Positions 32,481-42,478 of a stretch of DNA of 64,000 bases are shown here, piece after piece (the stretch's first letter is position 1; each line of letters begins with the position of its first letter). A program made the position numbers and the translations under genes. Under the pieces are notes generated by a model. The model was given only the letters and a program-made list of their open reading frames with translations. It made no database searches and was not told where the DNA came from. This stretch comes from Fidelibacterota bacterium (GTDB lineage: Bacteria > Fidelibacterota > Marinisomatia > Marinisomatales > SCKK01): positions 37,110 to 101,109 of the forward strand of contig SCKK01000004.1 in the NCBI GenBank assembly GCA_004124475.1, given 5' to 3'.

Positions 32481-33524
32481 ATGGAAAGAAAAAAACTCAT
32501 ATTAATATTCAGTGTTGGCATTTTAATTTGTTTTGGAACAACACCCAATTGTGCACAAATAGACTCAAAAACGGAAAGAGATAAGTCAAAGTATTCATTG
32601 GTTTCGTCAATGGCGGTAATGAATTTTGAGCTGGGGGATATGTACCTGGATCTTTATAGAATGAGTAAAAAAAATAACAGACAGAATTTTGAAAAGACAA
32701 TTGAGCATTACAAACAAGGATTACGGTTCGAACCCGAAAACGTCTATTACAATAATCGACTCGGGTATGCATTTCACTTGGAAAGAAGACTAAAGGAAGC
32801 AAGTGAACAGTACAGGAATGTGCTAAGATTGGATCCGCCACAATCGGTGACACCCGAAGAATTTGAACTAGCTATGCGGTTAGCTCCAAGGCTTTATGTA
32901 AACCCGAAAGAGTTCTTTGCTCTTGAGGATGCAGTTGTGATCTTGCATCCGGATCAACCTATCATAGAATATAGTTTGTTCTGGGATGACGATATTAATT
33001 ATCCCCAAGACAACGATCCCACGGATCACGAAAAAGTTTGGATTGAATATGATCCTGAAAGTGGTAATATTGTGAATGTATATACCTACTTTCACAGAGC
33101 AATTTTAAGTACTAAAAAGGCAGTGGAAGATGCCAGAGAACACCATAATAGAGCTCTCATTAATGTACAATGGGGTAGCCATGGATCCCTGCCATTTGGA
33201 TGGGAGGATATCCCGAGAGACCAAATTGTTGTAAAATACGCTCATATAGACAAACCCGGTACAATTGGGGACATGAGAAACAGATATAAAAAACATGTTG
33301 TAAGTACTTATAACCCAAATCACCCATTATCCAAAGAGTGGCCCAAGAAATTTAGAGGAAGTTGGCAAGATTACATAACGTTTACTCAATATATTGACCT
33401 TACTGAAATGATAAGAAAGAAAAAAATGGTTATGAAGAGTCGATGGTCCAATGCAGTTATTGATGAATATTTCCTTGATTACCAATTTTATCCGAAATTA
33501 GAATGGCCATCTGACGTACCTTGA
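32481..33524 (+). CDS. Exported TPR protein of unknown function
   Basis: This 347-residue protein has a signal peptide ending near PNCAQ (residue 29). Two tetratricopeptide-like hairpins follow (KTIEHYKQGLRFEPENVYYN at about 75-94, RRLKEASEQYRNVLRLDPP at about 102-120). The C-terminal 200 residues are acidic and aromatic and of unrecognised fold (YSLFWDDDINYPQDNDPTDH, GSHGSLPFGWED). GGGAG precedes the ATG. It stands alone between the decayed lacI-receptor copy and the convergent peptidyl-prolyl isomerase gene. The TPR part suggests protein-protein contacts in the periplasm. Confidence 0.7.
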   Translation: MERKKLILIFSVGILICFGTTPNCAQIDSKTERDKSKYSLVSSMAVMNFELGDMYLDLYRMSKKNNRQNFEKTIEHYKQGLRFEPENVYYNNRLGYAFHLERRLKEASEQYRNVLRLDPPQSVTPEEFELAMRLAPRLYVNPKEFFALEDAVVILHPDQPIIEYSLFWDDDINYPQDNDPTDHEKVWIEYDPESGNIVNVYTYFHRAILSTKKAVEDAREHHNRALINVQWGSHGSLPFGWEDIPRDQIVVKYAHIDKPGTIGDMRNRYKKHVVSTYNPNHPLSKEWPKKFRGSWQDYITFTQYIDLTEMIRKKKMVMKSRWSNAVIDEYFLDYQFYPKLEWPSDVP

Positions 33525-33597
33525 TCATAGAAGATATATGGTAATGGGGATGTAGGTAAGACTGCCATCTTTATGAGTATCCTGAACCAAACTCGGT

Positions 33598-35397
33598 TTA
33601 ATATAGCGGTACATATATCATTTCTACCTTTCCTCCTCTTGCCATATCATCGGTGGTCATAATCTTGCTAAGTAACTCTTGGTTTACATGCACCATATAT
33701 TCGCCTCTTAAACTATCCAAGAATCTGTTCAAAACATCATTCCTTTTTTTCTTAAGTAGGTTCCTTTGTACTATGGTCTTAGCTTCTTCAAGAGTTTTGA
33801 AGCGTTTTTCTTTTTTGGAGATAACTTGAAAGATGGAAAACCCTCTACCGAAGGTCTCATCCTCGATTTCAATAGGTCCCGTAAGTTCACCGACGTTCAT
33901 GGATAGAGCCCTGTTTCCAATTTCACCATGCATTCCGTATCCGAAGAAACCAAATTCTCCTCCTTGCTTAGCTGCCCATGTTCGGACTGAATACTCTTGA
34001 GCAAGGTCTGCAAAATCTTCACTCTTTCTGATTCTGTCTATAAGTTGATCCGCTTCATTTTTCGTGCGGACAAATATTTCTCTTATATTAACCCTGTCTG
34101 GTTCCATGTATCTTGATTTGTGGTCCTCATAATATTCTATTAATTCCGGCTCTGTGACCTTTACGGTATCTAAAATATCATTTCTAAGCTTGTTAAATAC
34201 TATCTCTTCTTTCCAGCGCCGGACCTCTTCTTGGACGTAATTACTGTGCTGCAACTCTCGTCGATAACCTTCTTTGGCAAGAAATTCGTCCCGTACCATT
34301 CGGGCTATTACATCTTTTAAATTGTTTTTGCTTGTCATAATGGGCCTGGCATCAGGATGCACCTTTTTTAGTTTATCAAGGAATTCGCCTATTGTCCATC
34401 TACCGCCCTCAAACTCAACAATCACGTCACCTAGATGATCCCGAAGTTCTTGGCCGTAGCTACGCATTTGCATGTCTGAAAGTTTTGATGGCTCTGCGTA
34501 TAGCCGGAGATGATCACCGCTCAGGATTTCTTTGCTCTTTTCGACAAGGAAAACAATGGACGGACCATATACCTTAACTTTCTTAGGATCCATGAACTCC
34601 CTAATGAATCGATTAGCTATTTCTTTTTCTCTTCTCCGGCGTATGATTCTTTCAATTTTCTTTTTTGCTCTTTGAAACTCACTTTCTGTGATGATAGCAT
34701 CCTGTATTATATCCTCAACCTTTAGGATGGCATAGCCCCATTTGGTTTTCACAGGATTTGATATTTCTCCAAGTTCCAACGAAAATGCCACTTGCTCTAT
34801 GCTTTCATCAATTTGGCCCCATAATGGATACCATAAATCAAAGTAGTTTTCTGCAAGTAATGGGTATGCAAATGTTTCTGCAGCTAAGTCTTCAAAGTTG
34901 GCCCCGTCTACAAGCCTGTTCCTCAATTCAAAGGCTTCTTTTAGCGTCTTCGTTACAAGAAGTCGTACTCCGATTCTTGTCTTTGACTTTATGAAGGCAT
35001 CCCGAAGTTCCGAGTCCGATATTTGCACCTGATTTCGAACCACCTCATTGTAAAGTTCATGCCTGACTGCCTTGTCTTTATACCACTCGAGTTGGATCTG
35101 AACTTTCTCGTCGTTGTCCAGACCATATCTTAAGGCTTCCAACACTATTAGTTTCTTATCGATCATTAGATTCAGGTGAGCTTTTTTGTCATCGAAACCC
35201 TTCAAGTTTCCGAAAGGGGATGGGCTAAGTTCGTAACTGTGCAAGAAGTCTTTGACAGTAATGCCTACAGGGTCTCTATCATTGCCTATTACTGTAGCCA
35301 CAAATATTTCATCAATATCTTGTTTCTTGACACAAAAGGTGAAGGCGGTAATTAGGACAAGAATTCCCGGTATAAAGAATATATAGCGACTGATCAT
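33598..35397 (-). CDS. Periplasmic peptidyl-prolyl isomerase with two parvulin-like domains
   Basis: This 599-residue protein begins with a membrane/signal segment (FFIPGILVLITAFTFC). The family architecture is SurA/PpiC-like. An N-terminal helical part is followed by a degenerate parvulin domain (about residues 145-255, with LLVTKTLKEAFELRNRLVDG and WGQIDESIEQVAFSLELGEI). A second, canonical parvulin domain lies at about 435-535, with REIFVRTKNEADQLIDRI, FADLAQEYS and GGEFGFFGYG. Such proteins assist outer-membrane protein folding, which fits the many TonB receptors nearby. It is divergent from the receptor operon, with a roughly 600-bp gap. Confidence 0.87.
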   Translation of the reverse strand: MISRYIFFIPGILVLITAFTFCVKKQDIDEIFVATVIGNDRDPVGITVKDFLHSYELSPSPFGNLKGFDDKKAHLNLMIDKKLIVLEALRYGLDNDEKVQIQLEWYKDKAVRHELYNEVVRNQVQISDSELRDAFIKSKTRIGVRLLVTKTLKEAFELRNRLVDGANFEDLAAETFAYPLLAENYFDLWYPLWGQIDESIEQVAFSLELGEISNPVKTKWGYAILKVEDIIQDAIITESEFQRAKKKIERIIRRRREKEIANRFIREFMDPKKVKVYGPSIVFLVEKSKEILSGDHLRLYAEPSKLSDMQMRSYGQELRDHLGDVIVEFEGGRWTIGEFLDKLKKVHPDARPIMTSKNNLKDVIARMVRDEFLAKEGYRRELQHSNYVQEEVRRWKEEIVFNKLRNDILDTVKVTEPELIEYYEDHKSRYMEPDRVNIREIFVRTKNEADQLIDRIRKSEDFADLAQEYSVRTWAAKQGGEFGFFGYGMHGEIGNRALSMNVGELTGPIEIEDETFGRGFSIFQVISKKEKRFKTLEEAKTIVQRNLLKKKRNDVLNRFLDSLRGEYMVHVNQELLSKIMTTDDMARGGKVEMIYVPLY

Positions 35398-35560
35398 GTT
35401 TTTGTTAGTATTTTGACTGTTGTCAGTCCAATAAGAAAAAACTTACGACAACTCCAAGAAGCATTTATCATCGAAATCAGGGGAAAACAATTTGGATTGT
35501 TGCACCGAAATGAATTTGTACCCCCTAATTTTACATGCTTCCACAAACTATAAAAAGATA

Positions 35561-35611
35561 TTGTCTAAAACTAAATTTAGTAATAAACTTTTATCATTGC
35601 AACCGATTGCG
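35561..35611 (+). promoter_or_regulatory. Promoter and LacI-type operator of receptor locus 1
   Basis: TTGTCT (35561-35566), 17 bp, TAAACT (35584-35589), then the operator-like GCAACCGATTGCG at 35599-35611, followed by GGTTGC 5 bp later. The order matches the elements at 31711, 44006 and 54708. Confidence 0.6.
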
Positions 35612-35787
35612 ATAGGTTGCGATGGACTTAGTGTAACAAGTGGTGTTTATATCTATACACTCGAAACTGCCGGATTCAAAGAATCAAGGAATATGATTCT
35701 CGTCAAATGACCTGAGGAGCAACTGAATGAACAGCATTAGCAATAAGTTTCCCTGGGTAAAGTAACGTGGTGAAATTGAATCGTAGC

Positions 35788-35825
35788 ACAGGGGAACCCG
35801 GTCAGTGGGTTCCCTTGTCTTTTGT
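35788..35825 (+). terminator. Terminator-like hairpin in the receptor leader
   Basis: GGGAACCC at 35792-35799 pairs with GGGTTCCC at 35807-35814 around a 7-nt loop, and the flanking ACA/TTGT extends the stem. CTTTTG follows. Because it lies between the promoter at 35561 and the receptor start at 36001, it may be an attenuator. Confidence 0.55.
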
Positions 35826-36000
35826 ATACCTGTGACCTATGGGTTGGCCCCAAGTAATCACGGCGTGAATTTACGAAGATTGATGGGCAGTTGAAAAATA
35901 CCATGACACTCCCGTTTCTTCCTAACTTGCTGTAGCCAGAATGGGTGGGTGTACCGTGGGTATCGACACTAATCCTTCTTACTTGACTGGGAGTAAAAAT

Positions 36001-39000
36001 ATGATTCGTCGATTTTTTATGTTCATTATCCCCGGTCTTTTGGGCAGGATCGGAGGTCCCCTCCAACGAAATATTCTCCTTTGTCTAACCATTTCTGTAC
36101 TGGTGTCTACTTCCGCTTGGGGAGGGCAGACAGGGAAAGTTACGGGCAGGATTACCGATGCAGAAACAGGTGAACCACTGCCTGGGGCTAATGTTCTTCT
36201 TGAAGAGACCAGCATGGGAGCATCCACAGATTTAGAGGGATACTATGTGATCCTGAATGTTCGACCCGGAACGTATGATTTGAAAGTTTCGATGATGGGC
36301 TATTGGGGGCAGATGGGAGAAGGTCTAAAGGTGTCATTGGATGTAACAACAAAAATGGATTTTGTTCTATTACCAAAAGTGTTGGAAGGGGAAGAGGTAG
36401 TGGTCACGGCTCGATCGCCCATCGTACAAAGAGACCTTACGGCCTCCAAGCAGTTAGTACGGGGCGAAGATATTAGTCAGATGCCGGTGGAAAATTTTAC
36501 CGACGCCCTTGAGCTGCAGGCTGGAGTAATCAAAGACGTGGAAGGCAGAATACATATACGTGGGGGGAGAGCCTCCGAAGTGAACTATCTGATTGATGGT
36601 ATTTCGGTAACGGACCCGTTCTCAGGCGAATTGTCTGTTGAGGTGGAGCTCGGCGGGATTGAACAGTTCCAAGTGATTAGCGGTGGTTTCAACGCAGAAT
36701 ATGGTCAAGCCCTATCTGGAGTGGTGGAACTGATTACAAAGGAGGGCGGACAAGAATATCATGGCTCCGTGTCCACCTATGTTGGAGATTATTTAACGTC
36801 CGATAGTGACCTCTTTTTCGGCACGGGTGACCTAAGAGTATCGGATATTACCAATCTGGAGGCTAGCCTGAATGGGCCGGTTCCATTTTTCAATAAGAGA
36901 TTAACCTTTCATGTAAATGGGAGGTATTTCAGCAATAAGGGTTGGCTATACGGTCAGAGAAGATTCACGCCACAGGATTTATCCAGTTTTGAAGACGCAA
37001 ATCCTGACAACTGGGTCATTCGGGACCACACAACACTACTGCCCGATTCTATTGTCGTGGGAGATTCTGTTATCGTACTAGATTCTGTTATCGTGGGATT
37101 GGATGATTATCGCGCACATGCAGAAAAGCAAGAGTATACGCCCGTTTCAATGAATCCCTTCAAAAAATTGTCCCTTCAGGCTAAACTTGCATTTAAGATT
37201 TCACCCACAATCAAGTTCAGTGTGGGTGGGTTGTACAACACGAGTGAATTTAAGCAATACAGTCATAGATTTTTGTTTAACCCGGATGGGATTTTCAACG
37301 AGTTCAAGAACGGACTAACCATCACTCCGATTCTGAATCATTCCCTTTCTTCAAGTACCTTTTATACTGCGAAGTTTTCCTATATCTTTTTTGAATACGA
37401 TCGCTATGTATTTGCGGATGCATTGGATCCCGGGTATGCTGATCCCCTATTACTGGAGGCGGCCAGGCAAAATGCATTCTACACAGGTGGGACGGCAGGT
37501 GTCAAATCCAATCAAAGTGATAGAGATTTCATCGTTCACCGAGAAACAACGACGAGGGTGGGAAAATTTGATATCACCAGTCAGGTGAGTAAGAGCCATC
37601 AGATCAAGTCAGGAGTAGCGCTTAAGCAGTATGACCTGAAGTATGAAGAATTCGAAATAGTTCCTGAAAAAGATGAGGCTGGAAGAGACAAGGTTCCTTT
37701 TAGACCGGCGATTCCCCCTGTCACTTCGTTTAACCACAACGTGTATTATAGAAAGCCCGCTGAGTTTTCTGCCTATATTCAAGATAAGATTGAATTGAAG
37801 GAGATGGTCATCAACCTTGGGTTGAGACTGGATTATTTTGATGCAAAGGGAAGAGTTCCAACAGATTTCAGGGATCCCAGCCTTACGCAAGCTATTAAAA
37901 CTATTGATATTTACCAGGGTGAGGGTGATATTCTACTAATCGACCCCCTGCATAGCGATGTGCCTTATCGCCTGAATGCTGATGATTCAAGAGCGCTAAT
38001 AGATCCCGATACCGGTGAGCCTTTTTCAAAATCGGTACCAAGCGATGCTCGTTTTATTGATGCTGCACGTAGTGATTTGAGTCATAAAGACTGGGCAGCC
38101 ACAGCTTCCTGGTTTGAGAACACAAAAGCTCTGGCACAGCTGAGTCCGCGGGTCGGTATTTCTTATCCGATCACAGATCGGGGTGCTATTTATTTCTCCT
38201 ATGGCTTCTTTTTCCAAAAACCAACAACTGAGCAGCTCTATCTCAATCCGGAATTTGAAATGAACAGGGAGCAAAGTGGCGTAGTTAATACGTTAATTGG
38301 GAACGCGAACCTGAAGAATAAGAAGACCGTGAACTACGAAATCGGTCTTCAACAGCAATTCGGAATGAATACAGGATTTTTTGTTACGGTTTTTTACAAG
38401 GATATAAATAATTGGATCGGATCAGAAATTGTTGAGACCTACATAGCGGGTGATCGCTATGGTCGGTTTATAAACTTGGATTACGGCAACGTTCGCGGCA
38501 TTACGATTGCTTTGGACCTCAGACCCACGAGAAACGTAACCAGCTTCATCGATTACACGTTCCAGATTGCTGCCGGAAATGCCTCCAATCCGGAAGCAGT
38601 TTTTTCTGATGCATCTGCTACGCCGCCGAGGGAAAGCGAAATTCAGACCGTCCCCCTGGATTGGGATCAGAGACACACTCTGAACCTGACGACCACGCTC
38701 AATGATCCAGCAGGGAATTGGGGGATATCTGTCATCGGTAAACTGAACACCGGCAAGCCTTATACGCCCACCCTGCGGGCTCAAAAAGGAGTTCGTGCTT
38801 CTTTCGAGAATTCTGAAAGAAAACCAATTCACGTAAACTTTGATCTTAAAGGAACTACAAATTTCAAAGTAGGCACTTATACCTTATCCTTGTTTCTTAA
38901 GGTGTATAATCTCTTTGATGCCAGGAATGTGAGTACTGTTTTCTCATCTACTGGCCGAGCTGATTTTACAAGCGACATACTCTTTGCTGGAAGAGTTACA

Positions 39001-39090
39001 GGGGTTAACACGCTAGAAGAGTGGTATACCCGACCTGATTACTATGCCGAGCCAAGGCGCGTACAAATGGGATTAAACATTGCCTTTTAA
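36001..39090 (+). CDS. TonB-dependent receptor with carboxypeptidase-regulatory domain (locus 1)
   Basis: From ATG 36001 the product is 1029 residues. A signal sequence ends near SAWGG. The CarboxypepD_reg-like domain (about 40-125) contains GRITDAETGEPLPGANVLLE. The plug (about 135-245) contains IHIRGGRASEVNYLIDGIS, DPFSGE and FNAEYGQALSG. A long beta-barrel ends in PRRVQMGLNIAF with a terminal Phe. It is an outer-membrane active transporter for large molecules such as oligosaccharides, energised by TonB. The upstream frame from 35941 lacks a signal start. It is followed 24 bp later by the secreted protein at 39115, with which it forms a repeating unit. Confidence 0.92.
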   Translation: MIRRFFMFIIPGLLGRIGGPLQRNILLCLTISVLVSTSAWGGQTGKVTGRITDAETGEPLPGANVLLEETSMGASTDLEGYYVILNVRPGTYDLKVSMMGYWGQMGEGLKVSLDVTTKMDFVLLPKVLEGEEVVVTARSPIVQRDLTASKQLVRGEDISQMPVENFTDALELQAGVIKDVEGRIHIRGGRASEVNYLIDGISVTDPFSGELSVEVELGGIEQFQVISGGFNAEYGQALSGVVELITKEGGQEYHGSVSTYVGDYLTSDSDLFFGTGDLRVSDITNLEASLNGPVPFFNKRLTFHVNGRYFSNKGWLYGQRRFTPQDLSSFEDANPDNWVIRDHTTLLPDSIVVGDSVIVLDSVIVGLDDYRAHAEKQEYTPVSMNPFKKLSLQAKLAFKISPTIKFSVGGLYNTSEFKQYSHRFLFNPDGIFNEFKNGLTITPILNHSLSSSTFYTAKFSYIFFEYDRYVFADALDPGYADPLLLEAARQNAFYTGGTAGVKSNQSDRDFIVHRETTTRVGKFDITSQVSKSHQIKSGVALKQYDLKYEEFEIVPEKDEAGRDKVPFRPAIPPVTSFNHNVYYRKPAEFSAYIQDKIELKEMVINLGLRLDYFDAKGRVPTDFRDPSLTQAIKTIDIYQGEGDILLIDPLHSDVPYRLNADDSRALIDPDTGEPFSKSVPSDARFIDAARSDLSHKDWAATASWFENTKALAQLSPRVGISYPITDRGAIYFSYGFFFQKPTTEQLYLNPEFEMNREQSGVVNTLIGNANLKNKKTVNYEIGLQQQFGMNTGFFVTVFYKDINNWIGSEIVETYIAGDRYGRFINLDYGNVRGITIALDLRPTRNVTSFIDYTFQIAAGNASNPEAVFSDASATPPRESEIQTVPLDWDQRHTLNLTTTLNDPAGNWGISVIGKLNTGKPYTPTLRAQKGVRASFENSERKPIHVNFDLKGTTNFKVGTYTLSLFLKVYNLFDARNVSTVFSSTGRADFTSDILFAGRVTGVNTLEEWYTRPDYYAEPRRVQMGLNIAF

Positions 39091-39114
39091 CTTACTCTCT
39101 ATGGAGTTCAAGTG

Positions 39115-42100
39115 ATGTCGCGGCATTACTATTTCATTATAGTTGTGTTAGTGTCAGCCTGGCTTGAGCAGTCCTTCGCACAAACCGAGGATCCAGATCC
39201 CCAGCAGGGGATAGGCGGAGATATCCGATTCCGAAAATGGGGTCAGATGGACGGCAACCTGATCAATACTCCTTTCATCAACATGGGCATGGTCGGCAAT
39301 TGGCCTGGGAATCCTGATCCATCCGAATGGCCCAAAGGTAGTGGTCACACTTATGTAGAAGGTGCCACGCCCATTGTTATCGCTGAGGTTGTTGATCTAA
39401 ATGGAGACACATGGCACATTGCAGAGGTGGGTTATCGAGAGGATCTCGATACAGGACCAGACGGTACCCCATATGGTTATGAGCCCCGGCCAGGTTGGGA
39501 TAACCCGGAAGGACCTTCTCCGGCGATGAGTAATGATCCCAACACGTGGCCTGTAGTTTGGCCTGATAAGCTTAAGCTTTCAAATGACCCGGGGTGGCCA
39601 GGCTCGTGGAATGGTTTTTTTGGCAAGAATAAGTTTCAAGCTGACTTGGAATGCTTTTTTGTGATGGATGATTTTCAAGATAAGGAATTTCCCTTTATTC
39701 CCATTCCTGAGGAACCAGAGCGAGGAGGCTTGGCTACATTGGTGAAAGTAAGAGGACTACAATGGTCCCAGGTTCTCGCCGAAGACGTTATCTTCTGGCT
39801 CTACCGTATTACGAACTTTTCTAACAACCATTATGAACCTGTGTTTTTCGGGATGTTATTCGATTATGGAGTGGGGGGAATTGGCGATTCAGGTGATGAC
39901 AGCGCGTTTTATGACACGTTCATAGATATTGTCTACGGGTACGACGTGGATAATACCGGTAACACAGGGTTTTCCCCTACCGCCTATACCGGTTTTGCTT
40001 TCATGGAAAGTCCAGGGGAGCCAACTGACGGCATTGATAATGATGAAGACGGGTGGATTGACGAAAGGAGGGATAATCCCCCTGGTGCCTTCCTGGATGT
40101 ATTCCCGTACGGATATATCGGTGCTACCGCTGTGGAAGATTTCATAGCGACTTACGGTAGAGAGCCTGGTCCCCATTGGGAAGGTGACGAAGACGGAGAT
40201 TGGAGACCCTTTAGCGACGATAATGACAATGGTGTGTGGGACGAAGTTGAAGCTTTGAATGATGATGTCGGGCGAGATGGTCTTAGACCTAGGGATGAGG
40301 ATTATACAGGGCCTGATGAGGGAGAAGGGGATGGCATTCCGACACAAGGGGAGCCAAATTTTGGGATGACGGATATTGATGAATCGGATCAGATCGGACT
40401 CACCAGTGTGGATATCTTTGCCACCCACGAGATTGGTCCAAAGGATGATGAAAAGATTTGGGACAGCATGGCAAACTTCACCTTCAACAGCGAGCTTCAG
40501 CAGAGTCTGACAAGCCTGATTTACGGCTCCGGACCGATTGCCCTTCCTGCAGGCGAAACACGCGATTTCTCCATTGCCATGGTTTTTGGGGAAAATCTGG
40601 ACGATCTTATACGTAACAAAAACACGGTACAGCTGATTTACAACAACAATTACAGTTTCTTTACACCTCCCCTAAAACCAAGACTTAAAGCAGTTCCAGG
40701 AGACGCAAAAGTGACGCTGTACTGGGATCGAAGAGCAGAGGAATCAGTCGATGCTTTCCTAAATTTCAAAAAGGATTTTGAAGGATATAAGATTTATAGG
40801 AGTACCGACCCGGCATTCTTGGAAATAAAGGTGATTACAGACGCTTATGGCATTTCTGTTTTTAGAACACCGTTGGCTACTTTCGATTTGATTGATGGGA
40901 TAACAGGTCCCGATCCGGTTACGGTTGCAGGCGCCAGTTTTGATCGAGGAACTGATTCTGGTCTACGTCATGTCTATGTTGATGAAACCGTTCAAAATGG
41001 TCAGACTTATTTTTATGCCGTTACAGCTTATGATCAAGGGGACCCTACTCTGGGGACAGTAGGAATTCCCGTGTCTGAAACCACCACTATTATTAAGACA
41101 GATGCTTTTGGAAACGTCACTTTTACTGACATCAATACTGCAGTGGTCACGCCAAACGCACCTGTAGCCGGTTATCAACCTCCTGAAATTGCTCAAGATG
41201 TTATACCTGTTGGTATACCATCAGGGACGGGAACAATTTCGGTAGAGATCGTTGATCCAAGGCTGATTAAGGATAATACTACATATCATATTGAGTTTCC
41301 ACACTCCGGAATTTTTCAGACCGACTATTACTCGGTTGTAGACATCACTGCTTTACCTCCCGATACGGCATTAAGTAAGAGTAGGATTTTTGGAAGGGAT
41401 GAGCACGGCTTTCTCGTGGAAGGTGATATCTTTGATGGGTTGCGTATTTTTATCGACAATGATGATGAGTGGGGCCTTATCGATTCTATTACCGGGTTGA
41501 TTTCAGGTAACAGTAATTTTGACAGCAACGTAGATATTGAATTTAGGGCGCTTCCCTATCCGGCAGATTATGAAATTGAGTTTTCTGATCAGATTATAGG
41601 GACTGATTCGAGTTCGACCCCTAATGATGTTAATTTTACGGTCGTGAATATTACCGAGAATCGACCTGCAAATTTTAGGTTTAGGGATTACAATCGTGAT
41701 GGTTTATGGTCATCCAGAGATAAAATTACCATTTATGAGAAGTTTGACGGTGCGGAGAAAAAGACCTGGCGTGTGACGTTAACAGATACGACAGGCACAG
41801 GCGGTCAGCCACCTGTTAGTGGAGATGTATTTCAAATAAGGACAACCAAACCTTTTCGAACCGGGGATATATTTGAATTCAAAACCAAGGGAGAATCAGT
41901 TTATCAAAAGCTGGCTGTATCGAGCATGAGCAGGATTGCTGTGGTTCCCAACCCATACGTGTCTGTGGCTTCGTGGGAGAGAAAGCAAACGACTTCGGCG
42001 GGGATTGGAAGTAGAGGTGAACGGAGGATTGATTTTATTCATTTGCCGCAAAGAGCCACCATCCGAATTTATACTCTCAGAGGTGATCTGGTTGATGTAA

Positions 42101-42249
42101 TTGAACATGAGAGCACTATTGACAATGGCGCTGCATCCTGGGATTTAAGAACAAGAGAAGGTCTTGACATCGCATTTGGTATCTATGTGTACCACGTAGA
42201 TGCTGGAAAACTGGGAGAAAAAATCGGAAAGTTTGCCATAATAAAATAG
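39115..42249 (+). CDS. Large secreted DxDxDG-rich protein (locus 1)
   Basis: This 1044-residue protein has a signal peptide ending near QSFAQ. The N-terminal half is aromatic and acidic, with NDPGWPGSWNGFFG near residue 160. Calcium-binding-like loops follow (GIDNDEDGWIDERRD near 305, GDEDGDWRPFSDDNDNG near 355). A fibronectin-type segment with VTLYWDRRAEESVD and YFYAVTAYDQGDP lies at about 540-645. The last 90 residues (VVPNPYVSVASWE ... IYTLRGDLVDVIE ... IGKFAIIK) resemble FlgD-like/type IX C-terminal domains that end sorted surface proteins. It takes the position that SusD-like lipoproteins hold in Bacteroides loci. GGAG lies before ATG 39115; GTG 39112 is also possible. Confidence 0.78.
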   Translation: MSRHYYFIIVVLVSAWLEQSFAQTEDPDPQQGIGGDIRFRKWGQMDGNLINTPFINMGMVGNWPGNPDPSEWPKGSGHTYVEGATPIVIAEVVDLNGDTWHIAEVGYREDLDTGPDGTPYGYEPRPGWDNPEGPSPAMSNDPNTWPVVWPDKLKLSNDPGWPGSWNGFFGKNKFQADLECFFVMDDFQDKEFPFIPIPEEPERGGLATLVKVRGLQWSQVLAEDVIFWLYRITNFSNNHYEPVFFGMLFDYGVGGIGDSGDDSAFYDTFIDIVYGYDVDNTGNTGFSPTAYTGFAFMESPGEPTDGIDNDEDGWIDERRDNPPGAFLDVFPYGYIGATAVEDFIATYGREPGPHWEGDEDGDWRPFSDDNDNGVWDEVEALNDDVGRDGLRPRDEDYTGPDEGEGDGIPTQGEPNFGMTDIDESDQIGLTSVDIFATHEIGPKDDEKIWDSMANFTFNSELQQSLTSLIYGSGPIALPAGETRDFSIAMVFGENLDDLIRNKNTVQLIYNNNYSFFTPPLKPRLKAVPGDAKVTLYWDRRAEESVDAFLNFKKDFEGYKIYRSTDPAFLEIKVITDAYGISVFRTPLATFDLIDGITGPDPVTVAGASFDRGTDSGLRHVYVDETVQNGQTYFYAVTAYDQGDPTLGTVGIPVSETTTIIKTDAFGNVTFTDINTAVVTPNAPVAGYQPPEIAQDVIPVGIPSGTGTISVEIVDPRLIKDNTTYHIEFPHSGIFQTDYYSVVDITALPPDTALSKSRIFGRDEHGFLVEGDIFDGLRIFIDNDDEWGLIDSITGLISGNSNFDSNVDIEFRALPYPADYEIEFSDQIIGTDSSSTPNDVNFTVVNITENRPANFRFRDYNRDGLWSSRDKITIYEKFDGAEKKTWRVTLTDTTGTGGQPPVSGDVFQIRTTKPFRTGDIFEFKTKGESVYQKLAVSSMSRIAVVPNPYVSVASWERKQTTSAGIGSRGERRIDFIHLPQRATIRIYTLRGDLVDVIEHESTIDNGAASWDLRTREGLDIAFGIYVYHVDAGKLGEKIGKFAIIK

Positions 42250-42478
42250 GCTTATAACACATAACCAATGGTATTACAAATTTTCTTAAACAAGTAATGA
42301 AACTCTCATGGCGGATTCGCCACAAAGAAGGATGAAAATTACTATGGAAACAAGAACCAATGTCCAAGGACCAAGAGCCAAGAACTGAGAACGAGGTCAT
42401 ATCAATCAAGAGTCAAAAGATAAGCTCCAATTTGAGATTTGGGGTTTGGAACTTGGGTCTTTCTGAAAGTATTTTCAG

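Larger units (their letters stand above)
35398..36000. other. Leader region between the isomerase gene and the first receptor
   Basis: This stretch holds the promoter/operator at 35561 and a terminator-like hairpin at 35788. A 72-codon frame at 35492 has no ribosome-binding site and runs through the operator, so I do not call it a gene. Confidence 0.55.

Noticed and set aside
35492..35710. 72-codon plus-strand frame upstream of receptor locus 1
   Set aside because: It crosses the promoter and operator, has no ribosome-binding site and no recognisable content.
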